64,000 bases of DNA from NCBI GenBank assembly GCA_040754075.1, contig JBFMDH010000034.1, forward strand, positions 16,213-80,212, given 5' to 3'. Of this stretch, positions 49,699 to 59,847 are shown in pieces (the first letter of the stretch is position 1; the number at the start of each line of letters is the position of its first letter). The DNA comes from Acidobacteriota bacterium. Its GTDB lineage: Bacteria; Acidobacteriota; Blastocatellia; UBA7656. The notes under the pieces were generated by a model. That model was not told the origin of the DNA, searched no databases, and worked only from the letters and a program-made list of their open reading frames with translations. Both the position numbers and the translations under genes were made by a program.

Positions 49699-51585
49699 CT
49701 AATCAATGAATTCACGATGCCATAATTCGAGCATCAACAAATTCCAAAGCGCAAAGCTGTGATCGGCGCGACGTTCAATATGGTCGTGTACCATTCGTTC
49801 AACAAATTGTTGATTGAAATACCCGCGCCGCATTGCTTGCTCGGATAATAGCGAATCTTCGAGCAAATTGCGAAGCGATGTGCGAAACCAATCGCCAATC
49901 GGCACGCCGAATCCCATCTTGCGACGATAAACATTGGCGTCCGGCAATAAATCTTTGAAGGCGCGTTTGAGCAGGTATTTCGCCTCTTTGCCTCTGAGTT
50001 TCAAATCAACCGGCAGACGCGCGGCAAATTCCATCACTTCGTGGTCTAAAAATGGCGAACGGGCTTCGAGGCTGTTTGCCATCGACGTGATGTCAACTTT
50101 AACCAGCAAATCAAACGGCAGATATGACGCCACATCAACGCACATCGCCGCATCTACGGGGTCAAGATGGTTGGCTCTTTCAAACAATTCAGCAAACCAT
50201 TTATCGGTTTTGTGTCCATTTAATGAGGCACGAAAGTCTTTGGCATAAAGGCGCGCTTTGGCATCCTCGCGAAAATATTCGACCCAGTTGCCGTAACGTT
50301 CAGCCATCGGTTTGGTTGAAACCGACAAAAACCGTTTCGCCTGTCGCGCGCGACTTTTCGGATTGATAGAATCGGGCAACACTCGTTTCAACAGATTCGC
50401 CGACAGCGCAAAGCCCGGCACTTGATTGGCGCGTTCGGCAAGGCGATTACCGAGATAGCGTTCATAGCCCGCGAAACTTTCATCGCCGCCATCGCCATTA
50501 AGCGCCACGGTCACAGACTGGCGCGTCATCTGCGCAACATAGAATGTTGGAATCGCCGATGAATCGGCGTAAGGTTCGCCGTAATGGCGCACCAGTTTCG
50601 GAACGATTGCCAGGGCGTCCGGCTCAACGATGAATTCCTGATGGTCTGTGCTCCACAGGTTGGCGATGCGGCGGGCGTGTTCGGTTTCGTTGTAAGCCGC
50701 TTCCTTGAAACCTATGGAAAAGGTTTTCACTGCTTTGTCGGAAAGCTGTGCCATGAGTCCGACAACGATGCTCGAATCAATGCCGCCGGATAGAAAAGCG
50801 CCAAGCGGCACATCGCTGATCATTCTCAGGCGCACGGCTTTTGTGAGCTTTTCGCGAATCGCGGCGCTGGCTTCATCTTCGCTGAGGTTGGTTTTCGGCG
50901 TGTAATCGAGCGACCAGTAACGCGCCACCTGAATATCGAAATGGTTATCACACACATCGAGTGTGAGGTAATGCGCAGGCGGCAGTTTGAAGATGTTTTT
51001 AAAGCCGGTATCGGGCGCAGGCACATAGCCCCACGAGAGATACGCATCAATTGCCGATGGGTTTGGCTCACGCGAGATTTCCGGGTTTGCCAGTAAACCC
51101 TGGAGTTCCGACGCGAAGAAAAAATTATTGCCGCTTTGGGTATAAAAGAGCGGTTTTTTGCCGACGCGGTCGCGGGCTAAAAACAGGCGTTTGCGCGGCG
51201 CGTCCCAAATGGCAAAAGCAAACATGCCGCGCAGATGTTTCAGGCAATCCGTGCCCCAGTGTTGATAGGCATAAACGATGGTTTCGGTGTCGGTGCGGGT
51301 GCGAAACCGGTAGCCGAGACGCGCCAGTTCATCACGAAGCGATTGAAAGTTATAGATTTCCCCGTTGAAGGTAATCCAGATGGTCTGGTCGTGACTTGCG
51401 AGCGGATTGCGTCCGGCTTCCGAGAGGTCGATGATGGCAAGGCGGCGATGGCTCAAGGCGCAATGCGCGTCATTCCACAATCCCCAATCATCAGGTCCCC
51501 GATGCGCAATGGCATCCGCCATACGCTTTGCCTGCTCAGTTAAATCTTGTCTGGTGTTTGAAACGGCTCCAGCTATTCCACACAT
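49699..51585 (-). CDS. asnB: Glutamine-dependent asparagine-synthase-like amidotransferase
   Basis: 628 residues. N-terminal class II glutaminase starting MCGIAGAVS, so Cys2 becomes the nucleophile, with GEIYNF and HRGPDD. The C-terminal synthetase domain has the PP-loop SGGIDSSIVVG, GDGGDESFAGYERY and SLEARSPFLDHEVMEFA. Annotated as asparagine synthase by homology. In polysaccharide loci such proteins often amidate a sugar acid or belong to an exosortase-type system, and that is the more likely role here. The upstream methyltransferase gene is 65 bases away on the same strand. Confidence 0.9.
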   Translation of the reverse strand: MCGIAGAVSNTRQDLTEQAKRMADAIAHRGPDDWGLWNDAHCALSHRRLAIIDLSEAGRNPLASHDQTIWITFNGEIYNFQSLRDELARLGYRFRTRTDTETIVYAYQHWGTDCLKHLRGMFAFAIWDAPRKRLFLARDRVGKKPLFYTQSGNNFFFASELQGLLANPEISREPNPSAIDAYLSWGYVPAPDTGFKNIFKLPPAHYLTLDVCDNHFDIQVARYWSLDYTPKTNLSEDEASAAIREKLTKAVRLRMISDVPLGAFLSGGIDSSIVVGLMAQLSDKAVKTFSIGFKEAAYNETEHARRIANLWSTDHQEFIVEPDALAIVPKLVRHYGEPYADSSAIPTFYVAQMTRQSVTVALNGDGGDESFAGYERYLGNRLAERANQVPGFALSANLLKRVLPDSINPKSRARQAKRFLSVSTKPMAERYGNWVEYFREDAKARLYAKDFRASLNGHKTDKWFAELFERANHLDPVDAAMCVDVASYLPFDLLVKVDITSMANSLEARSPFLDHEVMEFAARLPVDLKLRGKEAKYLLKRAFKDLLPDANVYRRKMGFGVPIGDWFRTSLRNLLEDSLLSEQAMRRGYFNQQFVERMVHDHIERRADHSFALWNLLMLELWHREFID

Positions 51586-51650
51586 AATGAATTAAAATTT
51601 AAGCATCAAAGGTTGAATCAAAGTTCGCAATTTCAGTTTCGCGCGTTTGA

Positions 51651-52703
51651 TTACGAATTGAGCGGTTTACGACCACTCGCGCACCAACCGCTGTTCGGTC
51701 GCACATCAATGTTTTCAAATCCCGCTCGTTCAAACCATGCAATGACTTCTGTTTTCGTGTAACGATTTTCAATCGGTGCAGAAAATCTATCGAACTGGTC
51801 ATTCACACACACGCGAAACGGATAATTGGCATATTGTTTCATCGGCAACTTCCCGGCAATTTTTTTCAAGCCTGGAATATGTCGCATGAGTTTATACGGA
51901 TAAACAAAAAGCAAAAAAGCCAGCATCGCCGCAGGGTATGACAACAAATGAAGCAGTTTGTGCGGAAGGCGCGTGGTAATCCGGCGGGTAAGGTTTATGA
52001 TTCGCAATAAAGCGTTTTTGACAGGTTGGCTTTCGGGTTGCCAGTAAAGATAAATATGAATTTCGCCGCCCGGTTTTAAAAAGCGCAATAAATTGCGAAA
52101 TGCCGCTTCGGGTTCAGGCAAATGATGCAACACCCCCATCGAGTAAATGAAATCGAAACTTTCAAGCGCAAAGGGCAAATTGTATAAATCTGCCTGTGAA
52201 ATCAGCACCGAATCAAACTGGTCGGTGTTGCGTTTGGCAACGTAAATTGCCGAGCCTAAATCGACTCCGAAAACTGTTGCGCCAAATTTTGCCGAGTAGT
52301 GCGCGTGACGTCCGCTGCCACAACCGGCGTCCAAAATTAATTTACCGCGAAAGAACTCAGGCGCGCGCGGTTGCATGTACTCAAAAAAATTGCGCTCGTA
52401 TTCATCGAGCATTTGCGAAAACTGATTCCACTCGTAACCAAAACTTTCTGCGGTTGCAGCTTTTTGTTTGTCGGCATCTGATTGAACGCCTGCACCGCTT
52501 AACGCTTCGCGCATTCGCGCCAGCAACATTCGCGGGATACCATCAATTACCGGAAAGGTTTCTCCACAAGGCAAACATTCAAGCGTTACCTCTGCTGCCG
52601 ATGTTTGCGCGTTGGCAAGTTGTGACAATTTGCCATTGCATGACGGGCAGCATAATGTCTCAAGCAATTTGTTTTTTTGAATTTTTGATGAGGCGGCTAA
52701 CAA
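51651..52703 (-). CDS. Class I methyltransferase with N-terminal Trm112-like zinc ribbon
   Basis: 350 residues. N-terminal zinc ribbon (LCCPSCNGKLS ... CLPCGETFPVIDGIPRML, with CPxC and CxxC pairs), a linker, then a methyltransferase-11 domain (ILDAGCGSGRHAHYSAKFGATVFGVD split across motif I and II, QADLYNLPFALESFDFIYSMGVLHHLPEP) and a C-terminal tail with membrane-proximal helices (LLSYPAAMLAFLLFVYPY). Seen in glycan and lipid loci, where it methylates a sugar or lipid. The only upstream start is a TTG at 52703 without a good ribosome-binding site. Confidence 0.8.
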   Translation of the reverse strand: MLAASSKIQKNKLLETLCCPSCNGKLSQLANAQTSAAEVTLECLPCGETFPVIDGIPRMLLARMREALSGAGVQSDADKQKAATAESFGYEWNQFSQMLDEYERNFFEYMQPRAPEFFRGKLILDAGCGSGRHAHYSAKFGATVFGVDLGSAIYVAKRNTDQFDSVLISQADLYNLPFALESFDFIYSMGVLHHLPEPEAAFRNLLRFLKPGGEIHIYLYWQPESQPVKNALLRIINLTRRITTRLPHKLLHLLSYPAAMLAFLLFVYPYKLMRHIPGLKKIAGKLPMKQYANYPFRVCVNDQFDRFSAPIENRYTKTEVIAWFERAGFENIDVRPNSGWCASGRKPLNS

Positions 52704-52924
52704 ACGGTTTTAATTCCTTAATCAAAGTTCGCAATTGGGGGTTTTGCGAAAATGTGGCTAAAAAAATGATTCCTGAGCAAATTTTCAAAAGGCTTGTAGA
52801 TTCGTTGGCTCAATGTGAAGCCATTATTCGAGACGCCTGATTTGGAGTGCTGCGACTGGTCGCAGCTTTTGATTAAAACTCAACCCCATGAATTGCGCTT
52901 AAACCCTTTGATGAAAGCTTAAAG

Positions 52925-53070
52925 TCAGGGCTTACGCAGCCGATGTACCGCAGGTTGTCTAACCTGCGGCGAGATTAAGGAATCAAGCCTTTCGGTTCTT
53001 GCCAAAGGTCTTGAAGCCATCCCCCGCAGCAGACTAGACAGTCTGCTGTACATCCCTTGCGTAAGTCCTA
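52925..53070. repeat. Fold-back element with paired, covarying hairpins
   Basis: Arms 52925-52969 and 53026-53070 are imperfect inverted copies beginning GGGCTTACGCA / GGACTTACGCA (read from each end). Each arm carries its own hairpin: CCGCAGGTT-GTCT-AACCTGCGG on the left, CAGCAGACT-AGAC-AGTCTGCTG on the right. Stem bases differ between arms but stay paired. The remaining part of 52704-53158 holds nothing coding. Confidence 0.82.
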
Positions 53071-53121
53071 AAAGTAATTGATTACACTCAACTCTTCATT
53101 CATCCGACTGGATACGCAAAA

Positions 53122-53139
53122 GCGGTAACCGGTTACCGC
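53122..53139 (-). terminator. Perfect 18-base palindrome after the glycosyltransferase gene
   Basis: GCGGTAACCGGTTACCGC lies 19 bases past the stop of the minus-strand gene ending at 53159, followed on that strand by TTTTGCG. It could terminate the upstream part of the polysaccharide operon, although the absence of a loop sequence also allows a protein-binding site. Confidence 0.5.
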
Positions 53140-53158
53140 ACTCCAAAATTTTTTCCCA

Positions 53159-54457
53159 TTACTGGCTGACGATTTCGCTCTGCTGAACTTTGAGGCGTTG
53201 CGGCTTTTCCAAAAGTTCGTGATAAAGCGTTTCGATGTCGCCCACCAAACGTTTTTTTGAATATTTTTCGAGGGCGAATTTTTGTGCCGCTTCTCCCATC
53301 TCGTTTCTCAGTTCAGGTTGGGTTATCAAAAAATGCAAGGCGCGGGCGAAACTTTCGGCGTCGCGACTCGCGGTGGTCAAGCCATGTGCCCACAGCGTAA
53401 AGCCCTCTTTCGTTGCGCCCGGTTTGCCCATTAAATCGACCACGCCGCCGACGGCGGTTGAGATAATCGGTCGGGCAAAAGCCATCCCTTCAATGAGAGT
53501 TACCGGCGTGCCTTCGTTAAGCGAGGTGAGCGCAATTAAATCGAGATGTTTGTAAAGCGCCAAAACATTTTTGCAGAAGCCCGTGAAAACCACCTGGTCA
53601 GTTAATCTCAACTCGCGCGCCAGGGATTCCAACTCTCCGCGCAATTCGCCATCGCCGATGACCACCAGGCGCACACGCGGCGAGGTTTTTTCTGCGTGTT
53701 CAAACTCATCCAACAAAATTCTGAACGCTTTAAAAAGCATCGCGTGATTTTTGACTTCGCACAATCTGCCAACGATGCCAATCGTAAACTCATCAGCGGC
53801 AATTCCCTGCTCTTCGCGCCAAGTGTGATTTTGCGGTTCAGGGTCTTGAAAATCGACGCCAAGCGGCATCACCAGGAACTGTTCCGGGCGACCGATGCGA
53901 AAGTCATCGCAGATTTCGCGGCGTTGTTCATCGCTGATGACAATAATTTTGTCTGTGAAAAATCTCGCGAGCAGGCGTTCGATGGCAATGAACACTCTGG
54001 TTTTTGCCGGACTGAAATAGCTATGAAAAATGTGCCCGTGAAAGGTGTGAACCACCGAACATTTTCGCGGTTTGAAAATCAGCGCCGCAGGTGTGAGCCA
54101 TTTGTAAAGAAATGCCGCGAGCCGCCCAACCGTTCCGGCTTTGGCTTTGTGGGTGTGAACGATTTGCGGTTTGAGGCGTAAAAACCGACGAAATAATTTG
54201 CCGATGACGAGTACATCGAGCGGCGAGATGGCGCGGCTCATCTCTTTAATGATAAGCGGTTCGATTCCCGCTTCGCGCGCAAGGTAGGTCATATCGCCTT
54301 CACCGGCAGGCACCGTTCCGCTAATCAGCGTGACTTCAAATTCATCGGCGTTTAGTTTAGAGGTAAAGACCGCGTGTTTAGCCGGTCCGCCGACATTGAG
54401 CCGATCCATCACACGCGCCACGCGAACCGGTTGATCTTTAACAGATGAATTGCTCAT
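53159..54457 (-). CDS. Family 4 glycosyltransferase
   Basis: 432 residues from the ATG at 54457; the longer frame would overlap the carbamoyltransferase gene. GT-B fold: N-terminal MDRLNVGGPAKHAVFTSKL and VHTHKAKAGTVGRLAA, then the donor-binding domain with IGIVGRLCEVKNHAMLFKAF, LVVIGDGELRGELESLA, VFTGFCKNVLALYKHLDLIALTS in pieces, and NEGTPVTLIEGMAFARPII with the E(x)7E motif. A retaining transferase that adds a sugar from a nucleotide donor to the growing glycan at the cytoplasmic face. It starts 19 bases after the carbamoyltransferase stop. Confidence 0.92.
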   Translation of the reverse strand: MSNSSVKDQPVRVARVMDRLNVGGPAKHAVFTSKLNADEFEVTLISGTVPAGEGDMTYLAREAGIEPLIIKEMSRAISPLDVLVIGKLFRRFLRLKPQIVHTHKAKAGTVGRLAAFLYKWLTPAALIFKPRKCSVVHTFHGHIFHSYFSPAKTRVFIAIERLLARFFTDKIIVISDEQRREICDDFRIGRPEQFLVMPLGVDFQDPEPQNHTWREEQGIAADEFTIGIVGRLCEVKNHAMLFKAFRILLDEFEHAEKTSPRVRLVVIGDGELRGELESLARELRLTDQVVFTGFCKNVLALYKHLDLIALTSLNEGTPVTLIEGMAFARPIISTAVGGVVDLMGKPGATKEGFTLWAHGLTTASRDAESFARALHFLITQPELRNEMGEAAQKFALEKYSKKRLVGDIETLYHELLEKPQRLKVQQSEIVSQ

Positions 54458-54476
54458 GGATATTGGGCTTTGAAAA

Positions 54477-56183
54477 TTACTTTCGCGCGACGAGATTGTT
54501 TTCCAACACCAGGGCGTCAAAGTTTGCGCCTTTGAAGGTTTTGATAGCGTTTTTCGGGGTGCGAACAATTGGCTCTTGAATATTGAACGAGGTATTTAAA
54601 AGCATCGGAATACCCGTGAGTTTTTCAAATTCTTTAATCAATTGCCAGTAACGCGGGTTGAGTTCCCGCTTAACGGTTTGCGGTCGCGCCGTGCCATCGA
54701 CGTGAACCACGGCAGGGATACGCTCGCGGTAACGATCAGCCACCGGCAAAACCGTCACCATAAACGGGTCATAATGTTCACGCCCGAAAACTTCGGTTGC
54801 CGCTTCTTCGAGCATCGATGGCGCAAGCGGGCGGAACCATTCGCGCAGTTTGACTTTTTGATTGAGAAGTTCGCGCATATCTGCGCGGCGCGGGTCGGCA
54901 AGAAAACTGCGATTGCCAAGCGCCCGCGGGCCAAATTCCATACGTCCCTGGAACCAGCCAATCACTGCGCCATCGGCAATCATCTGCGCGACTTTCGGAA
55001 GTAAGACCTCATCCGGCAAAGTTTCAAATTGCAGTCCGGCTTCGCTTAGCGCCGCCGCGCATTCCTCGCCCGTAAACGACGGCCCCCAGTAGGCATTGGT
55101 CATTACAAACCCACGCGGATTTTTGAAACGTCCGTGATGCAGCAGGTAGGCAGCACCGAGCGAACACCCCGCGTCACCGGCTGCCGGTTGCACGAAATAT
55201 TTTTTGAACGGCGATTCGGTCATAATCCGCCCGTTCATTACCGAGTTAAAAACCACGCCACCCGCGAGACAGAGGTTTTCTTCGCGGGTCTCTTCGTAAA
55301 GCCCTTCGAGCAGATGCAGCACCACGTCTTCCAAAACTTTCTGGGCGCTGGCGGCAATATCCCAATGGCGCTGTTCGAGTTTTTCACCGGGCAGGCGCGG
55401 CGCGCCGAGCGCCTCTTTTGCCGCCTCACTGAATTTATATTTTTTCGCCAGATGATGGTCGAGCACGCGAATGTTGACGTGGAAATCATGATTGCCGTTG
55501 ATGGATAGCACTTCTTTTGCGAAGAAGTCTTTATATTTCGGATTACCGTAAGCGGCAAGCCCCATCACTTTCCATTCATCACCGGCAAACATATCAAAGC
55601 CGATGTAGTTGGTTACTGCCGAATAAAATTGCCCTAAGGAATTGGGAAGTTTTATGCGTTTTAAGACATTGATTTTCGTGCCTTTTCCTTGAGAAAAAAG
55701 GGTGGTGGTCTCTTCGCCGGTTCCGTCCATCGTCAATATCGCAGCGCTTTCAAACGGTGAAACCAGAAAGGCGCTCGCCGCATGGCAGAGGTGATGTTCA
55801 AGGTAATGAAACTTGAAATCGCTGTCGCCGTAACGCTCGCGAATCATCTTGGGATATTTGAACATTCCAAGGTAGCTATCGCTCACTTGCGCGACGCCTC
55901 TATCAACACGGGCGCGAAACATCGCCGGTGACATGGCGAGCGATTTCACCGCCTGCATGGCTTTATGCCTGAGTATCCAGGGCTTCCAGTAAAGACCGAT
56001 GTGATCGACATCGGATATTTTAATTCCCGCCTGCTCAAGACAATACTGCAATGCGCCGTGCGGGAAACCGGGTTTGTATTTCACCCGCGAAAAACGCTCT
56101 TCTTCAGCAGCGGCAACGATTTCACCATCGTGAATCAACGTCGCCGCCGCATCACCTAATGTAGTCAGTCCTAAAATGTACAT
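54477..56183 (-). CDS. NodU/CmcH-type carbamoyltransferase
   Basis: 568 residues. N-terminal Kae1-like ATPase domain (MYILGLTTLGDAAATLIHDG, EEERFSRVKYKPGFPHGALQYCL in pieces, HHLCHAASAFLVSPF with the metal-binding His pair, LTMDGTGEETTTLF) and the C-terminal carbamoyltransferase domain (LCLAGGVVFNSVMNGRI, GWFQGRMEFGPRALGNRSFLADPR in pieces, FNIQEPIVRTPKNAI). It carbamoylates a hydroxyl using carbamoyl phosphate and ATP, here presumably on a sugar of the surface glycan, as NodU does on Nod factor. Confidence 0.93.
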   Translation of the reverse strand: MYILGLTTLGDAAATLIHDGEIVAAAEEERFSRVKYKPGFPHGALQYCLEQAGIKISDVDHIGLYWKPWILRHKAMQAVKSLAMSPAMFRARVDRGVAQVSDSYLGMFKYPKMIRERYGDSDFKFHYLEHHLCHAASAFLVSPFESAAILTMDGTGEETTTLFSQGKGTKINVLKRIKLPNSLGQFYSAVTNYIGFDMFAGDEWKVMGLAAYGNPKYKDFFAKEVLSINGNHDFHVNIRVLDHHLAKKYKFSEAAKEALGAPRLPGEKLEQRHWDIAASAQKVLEDVVLHLLEGLYEETREENLCLAGGVVFNSVMNGRIMTESPFKKYFVQPAAGDAGCSLGAAYLLHHGRFKNPRGFVMTNAYWGPSFTGEECAAALSEAGLQFETLPDEVLLPKVAQMIADGAVIGWFQGRMEFGPRALGNRSFLADPRRADMRELLNQKVKLREWFRPLAPSMLEEAATEVFGREHYDPFMVTVLPVADRYRERIPAVVHVDGTARPQTVKRELNPRYWQLIKEFEKLTGIPMLLNTSFNIQEPIVRTPKNAIKTFKGANFDALVLENNLVARK

Positions 56184-56226
56184 AAATCTGCAAATTGATT
56201 TTTAACGCTTAATAAGAAATCCGAGA

Positions 56227-57336
56227 TTAACGAACCAGATTAAGAGTTTCTAATTCGGCGGTTGCCTGCTTCACCTGATCAGTAGCTTGCTGTTGAGCAA
56301 CCCAATCCAACAACTCAGGAATCTTGTCTTCAAGCCTGCATTTTGGCTCATAACCCAGCAATTCGCGGGTTCGCGAAATATCGGCAAAACAATGGCGAAT
56401 GTCGCCAGCGCGGTATTTGGCGACGATTTCCGGTTCGATGTCTTTGCCTAAACCTTTGGCTAACATTTCTGCCACCTGTTTAATCGATGTGGCTACTCCG
56501 GTTCCGACATTCAAAGCCTGATAATCGGCGCGGTTGGTTTCGAGCGCCAATAAATTCGCCTGCACAATATCGCTGACATGAACAAAATCACGCGCCTGTT
56601 CTCCATCCTCAAAAATAACCGGAGGATGGTTGTTCAGAAGCCGCCCCGAAAAAATCGCACAAACACCGGTATAAGGGTTGGATAAAGCCTGACGCGAACC
56701 ATAAGCATTGAAATAACGCAGAGCCACGGTCGGGATATTGTAAGCGCGACCGAAGACCAGACAATATTGTTCCTGGTCTTGTTTGCTGATCGCATAAACC
56801 GAAGTGGGGAATAAGGGCTTGTCTTCAGATGTTGGGGCAGCTTTCAAAGGCTTTCCTTCATTATCCACCACTTCCCAAATGCGGGCTTCAAGTTGTTCAT
56901 TGGGGCGAATTTTAGGATAAAAAGCTTTTCCCTCAGAATTAGCATATGCACCTTCACCGTAAATTGACATGGAAGATGCGACAATCAATTTTTGAATTTT
57001 ATCGCGCTTTGCAAGTATCGCTTCAAGCAAAACGGCAGTCCCAAAATCATTTGCTCGAACGTAACGAGTGATTTCGTACATAGATTGCCCGACGCCGACT
57101 TCGGCAGCCTGATGATAAACCGCATCAATGCCGTCAAGCGCCTGTTGAACAACCGCCGCATCACAAACATCACCCTGGATGAATTCGGCATCAGGGTTCA
57201 GGTACTCTGCCTTCCCCGAAGTGTGGACTTGCGGCACTAAAGCGTCAAGGATACGAACCCGCTGTCCCTTCGCCACCAGCGCATCAACCAAATGCGAACC
57301 GATGAACCCTGCGCCTCCGGTTACCAATACATTCAT
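56227..57336 (-). CDS. Sugar-nucleotide 4-epimerase (extended SDR; dTDP-L-rhamnose 4-epimerase-like)
   Basis: 369 residues. GGAGFIGSHLVDAL, ILDALVPQVHTSGKAEYL, YHQAAEVGVGQSMYEITRYVRAND in pieces, catalytic ASSMSIYGEGAY, and YAISKQDQE. The PQVH and GVGQSMYEI segments are typical of the branch containing dTDP-L-rhamnose 4-epimerases, so a rhamnose/talose-type sugar is possible; the exact substrate is inferred. AGGGAGA is about 10 bases before the ATG. Confidence 0.87.
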   Translation of the reverse strand: MNVLVTGGAGFIGSHLVDALVAKGQRVRILDALVPQVHTSGKAEYLNPDAEFIQGDVCDAAVVQQALDGIDAVYHQAAEVGVGQSMYEITRYVRANDFGTAVLLEAILAKRDKIQKLIVASSMSIYGEGAYANSEGKAFYPKIRPNEQLEARIWEVVDNEGKPLKAAPTSEDKPLFPTSVYAISKQDQEQYCLVFGRAYNIPTVALRYFNAYGSRQALSNPYTGVCAIFSGRLLNNHPPVIFEDGEQARDFVHVSDIVQANLLALETNRADYQALNVGTGVATSIKQVAEMLAKGLGKDIEPEIVAKYRAGDIRHCFADISRTRELLGYEPKCRLEDKIPELLDWVAQQQATDQVKQATAELETLNLVR

Positions 57337-57361
57337 ATTTCAACTCTCTCCCTCAATTTTA

Positions 57362-58501
57362 TTACTCCGTCACGGATTTGATGTTTTCCAAACTATAGTT
57401 TTCGACCTGCACACCGGCGGCTACGTTTTTCAACACAGCGGCAAAACGCGGCGCGTGGGCTTGCAACGAGTAACGCTCGGCGACAGTGGCTTTTCCCTTT
57501 GCAGCAACTTGTTTTCGCAAATCGGTGTCGCTCATCAAACGGCTTAATGATTCGACCCATTCAGCGGTCGAGTTGGCGATGAAACCATTGACGCCGTGAG
57601 TGATGACTTCGCGGTTCATGCCGACAGGTGATGCCACGCAAGGGACGCCTGCGGCTAAGTATTGAATCGCTTTAAAGGCGCATTTGCCTTGTGACCAGTC
57701 ATCTTCGCGAATCGGATAAAGCCCCAAATCAAGGTCGCAAAAATCCTGGATTTCGCTTTCCCTGCGCCACTGGCGATTTTCAACCTGGACATTGGGAATT
57801 TCAATCGGCTTGCCTGCACCAATCACCCGAAAGATAAATTTGTGGCGCGAAGCCAGTTCGGTTAAAGCGGGCTTGATGACCTCAAGGTATTGTGCCGTCG
57901 AATGGCTGCCAATCCAGCCAATCACGAACGGTTCATTGCGATGTCGGGATAGGGCTTTTGCGTCGAATTCCGTCGTGTCAACGACGGTCGGCAAAATGGA
58001 GACATTGGGGTTGAACTGCCGCGCGTAGTTTGCGAGATACTGATTGCCCGCAAGCACGTGCGCGCTCATTGAAATAATTTTCGAGGTCTTTGCCGGATAT
58101 TTGAGCCACATCGCGTAGCGTCCATAGGTTGGACTGACATAATGGACAAAAATCGCGTCATCAAAATCAAAGACTATCGGTTTACGAATCACCCGATGAA
58201 TGAGCCATTCGACAAACGGCGGGCCAAAAAGACAGGCTTCGCGACTGATGAAGACGACATCGAAATTGCGAACTTTGATTGTGTCTTTGAGTCGGCGACA
58301 AAGTTCGCAAAATAAGGAAACAGTTTTGCGAAAATGTTGCCCCGGTTGGTACAGCAGTTGAAAGAGTTCATCTGAGAGAAACGGGGCAAGTTCGCATTCA
58401 ATATTTTCCGATTGAAAATAAGGGAAGTATTGCGAGATGCGATAGCGCGTGCTGGCGGCTTCTACGGGATTCGGCGTCAGAAATAAAACCCGTGTCGCCA
58501 T
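57362..58501 (-). CDS. Family 4/1 glycosyltransferase
   Basis: 379 residues from the ATG at 58501, which shares one base with the stop (TGA) of the upstream membrane-protein gene (TGATG), so translation is coupled. GT-B fold: [19 protein letters not shown] at the start, [17 protein letters not shown] and [19 protein letters not shown] in the acceptor domain, then [48 protein letters not shown] in pieces (EKxxx-type donor site). Substrates unknown. The DFDDAIF motif is typical of this uncharacterised branch in surface-glycan loci. Confidence 0.88.
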   Translation of the reverse strand: MATRVLFLTPNPVEAASTRYRISQYFPYFQSENIECELAPFLSDELFQLLYQPGQHFRKTVSLFCELCRRLKDTIKVRNFDVVFISREACLFGPPFVEWLIHRVIRKPIVFDFDDAIFVHYVSPTYGRYAMWLKYPAKTSKIISMSAHVLAGNQYLANYARQFNPNVSILPTVVDTTEFDAKALSRHRNEPFVIGWIGSHSTAQYLEVIKPALTELASRHKFIFRVIGAGKPIEIPNVQVENRQWRRESEIQDFCDLDLGLYPIREDDWSQGKCAFKAIQYLAAGVPCVASPVGMNREVITHGVNGFIANSTAEWVESLSRLMSDTDLRKQVAAKGKATVAERYSLQAHAPRFAAVLKNVAAGVQVENYSLENIKSVTE

Positions 58502-59841
58502 CAACTTCGCGCCTCAACGACAATGGGTCTTGCAGGTTCATCCACTCGCGCCTGCCTTCGTTCGCGCCGCCGAGCAAACCGCCGCTCCAATCCGACCATT
58601 GCAAAAATCAATAACCAAGGCAGAAGCTGTGCCCGCTGACGATAGACTAACCCGATGTTGCCAAACAGCACACTGTATAAAAACCCGAGTCCAGCAATAA
58701 AAATCAGCATCGGTTGAATTTCGTCAAAGCGTTTACGAATGGCATACCAGAGACCAGGAATCACGCCGATGAAAAATAGAATCCACCAGACCAGAAGTTC
58801 CGGCAAGGTTAAAAGCATACGCAAGCTGCTGCCGTCTCCGAGTTGCCAGGGAAAAGGCGCAAGCAACAGATGCGCGCCGCCGAATGCGGTCGCGCCAATG
58901 AGTCCGCTCGGCGTGCGCAAATCGAAATCACTTTTAACCGTAGAGCCGGTTCCAAGGTTACCCGTTGTTAAACCGGTTTTAAAAGTTTGTGCGCGGTCTA
59001 TCAAATCCATGCGCTCGATTTCTGCCTGCGCTCTAACCAATGCGCCGGTTAAAAATACGATGGGGACAAAAATCGCCGCCAAACCGATTACCGCGCCTAT
59101 TCGCAATTTGCGCTGCTTCAGATGAGGGAGAATAAGGGTAAGCGCCACCGCCGCGCCCACGATGTACGCCGCATAAAAGCGAAATGGAATAACTAAGAAT
59201 AATGCCAGTGCGCAAACCGCAATATATTTGATGCTAACCCCTGAGTTTTTCAGCTTGACACAGGCATAAAGCGCGACCGTTTCAAGCAAAATAATCACTG
59301 GTTCTTTAACCGTTTGCGCCGACCAGATAATCATTGACGGGAAAAGACAGGTGACCCATCCGGCGCGCACCGCAACCCGCTCAGAAAAGAGCGTTCGCGC
59401 AATTCGATAAGTCAGAACGACGATGAGCGCGCCGAAAAAACAGTTCAACGCCGCAGCGGGGAATCTTCCGGGAACATCAGTAATAAAGAAAAATGCCCCG
59501 AGCATATATTGATAGCCTTGATTCGTATTTTCAAAAACACTTAATAAAACCGTTGGTAAATCCAACACGCCCATTCCCTGTGTCACCCAGGTATTACGAA
59601 GCATGGTGCCAACTATCCACCCATTAGAGTCATCGTCACCAATTACCTTTGCAATGCCGAACAGATAAAGGATTAAAGAAATGCCAAAACGCGCCGCAAC
59701 CGCCGATAGAAAAAGTTTCCGTTGAAAATATAAGGTTTCGCGATGATTTTTTGTATAAGCAAGTCCTATATACCCAAGCAGTGTAAGAATGATGAGCACT
59801 AACACACCAAAAGTAAATTCAAGTTGCCCATCAAAGTTCAT
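58501..59841 (-). CDS. Polytopic membrane protein, GT-C-like (possible glycosyltransferase or polymerase)
   Basis: 446 residues with about ten membrane segments. A long first periplasmic loop contains [14 protein letters not shown], the acidic motif expected of GT-C transferases, and FNCFFGAL-type helices follow ([43 protein letters not shown] in pieces). C-terminal basic tail [21 protein letters not shown] split here. The class includes lipid-linked sugar transferases and some Wzy-like polymerases. It could therefore supply the polymerising or late transfer step that is otherwise missing from the locus. Assignment to a named family is not firm. Confidence 0.68.
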   Translation of the reverse strand: MNFDGQLEFTFGVLVLIILTLLGYIGLAYTKNHRETLYFQRKLFLSAVAARFGISLILYLFGIAKVIGDDDSNGWIVGTMLRNTWVTQGMGVLDLPTVLLSVFENTNQGYQYMLGAFFFITDVPGRFPAAALNCFFGALIVVLTYRIARTLFSERVAVRAGWVTCLFPSMIIWSAQTVKEPVIILLETVALYACVKLKNSGVSIKYIAVCALALFLVIPFRFYAAYIVGAAVALTLILPHLKQRKLRIGAVIGLAAIFVPIVFLTGALVRAQAEIERMDLIDRAQTFKTGLTTGNLGTGSTVKSDFDLRTPSGLIGATAFGGAHLLLAPFPWQLGDGSSLRMLLTLPELLVWWILFFIGVIPGLWYAIRKRFDEIQPMLIFIAGLGFLYSVLFGNIGLVYRQRAQLLPWLLIFAMVGLERRFARRRERRQARVDEPARPIVVEARS

Positions 59842-59847
59842 AAGATA

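Noticed and set aside
53159..53160. Longer start of the glycosyltransferase at 54568
   Set aside because: It would overlap the end of the carbamoyltransferase gene by about 90 bases, and the added 37 residues are the other gene's sequence in a shifted frame.
54245..54266. GGTTCGATTCCCGC, resembling a tRNA T-arm
   Set aside because: It lies inside a well-supported glycosyltransferase gene, and no acceptor stem or anticodon arm can be drawn around it.
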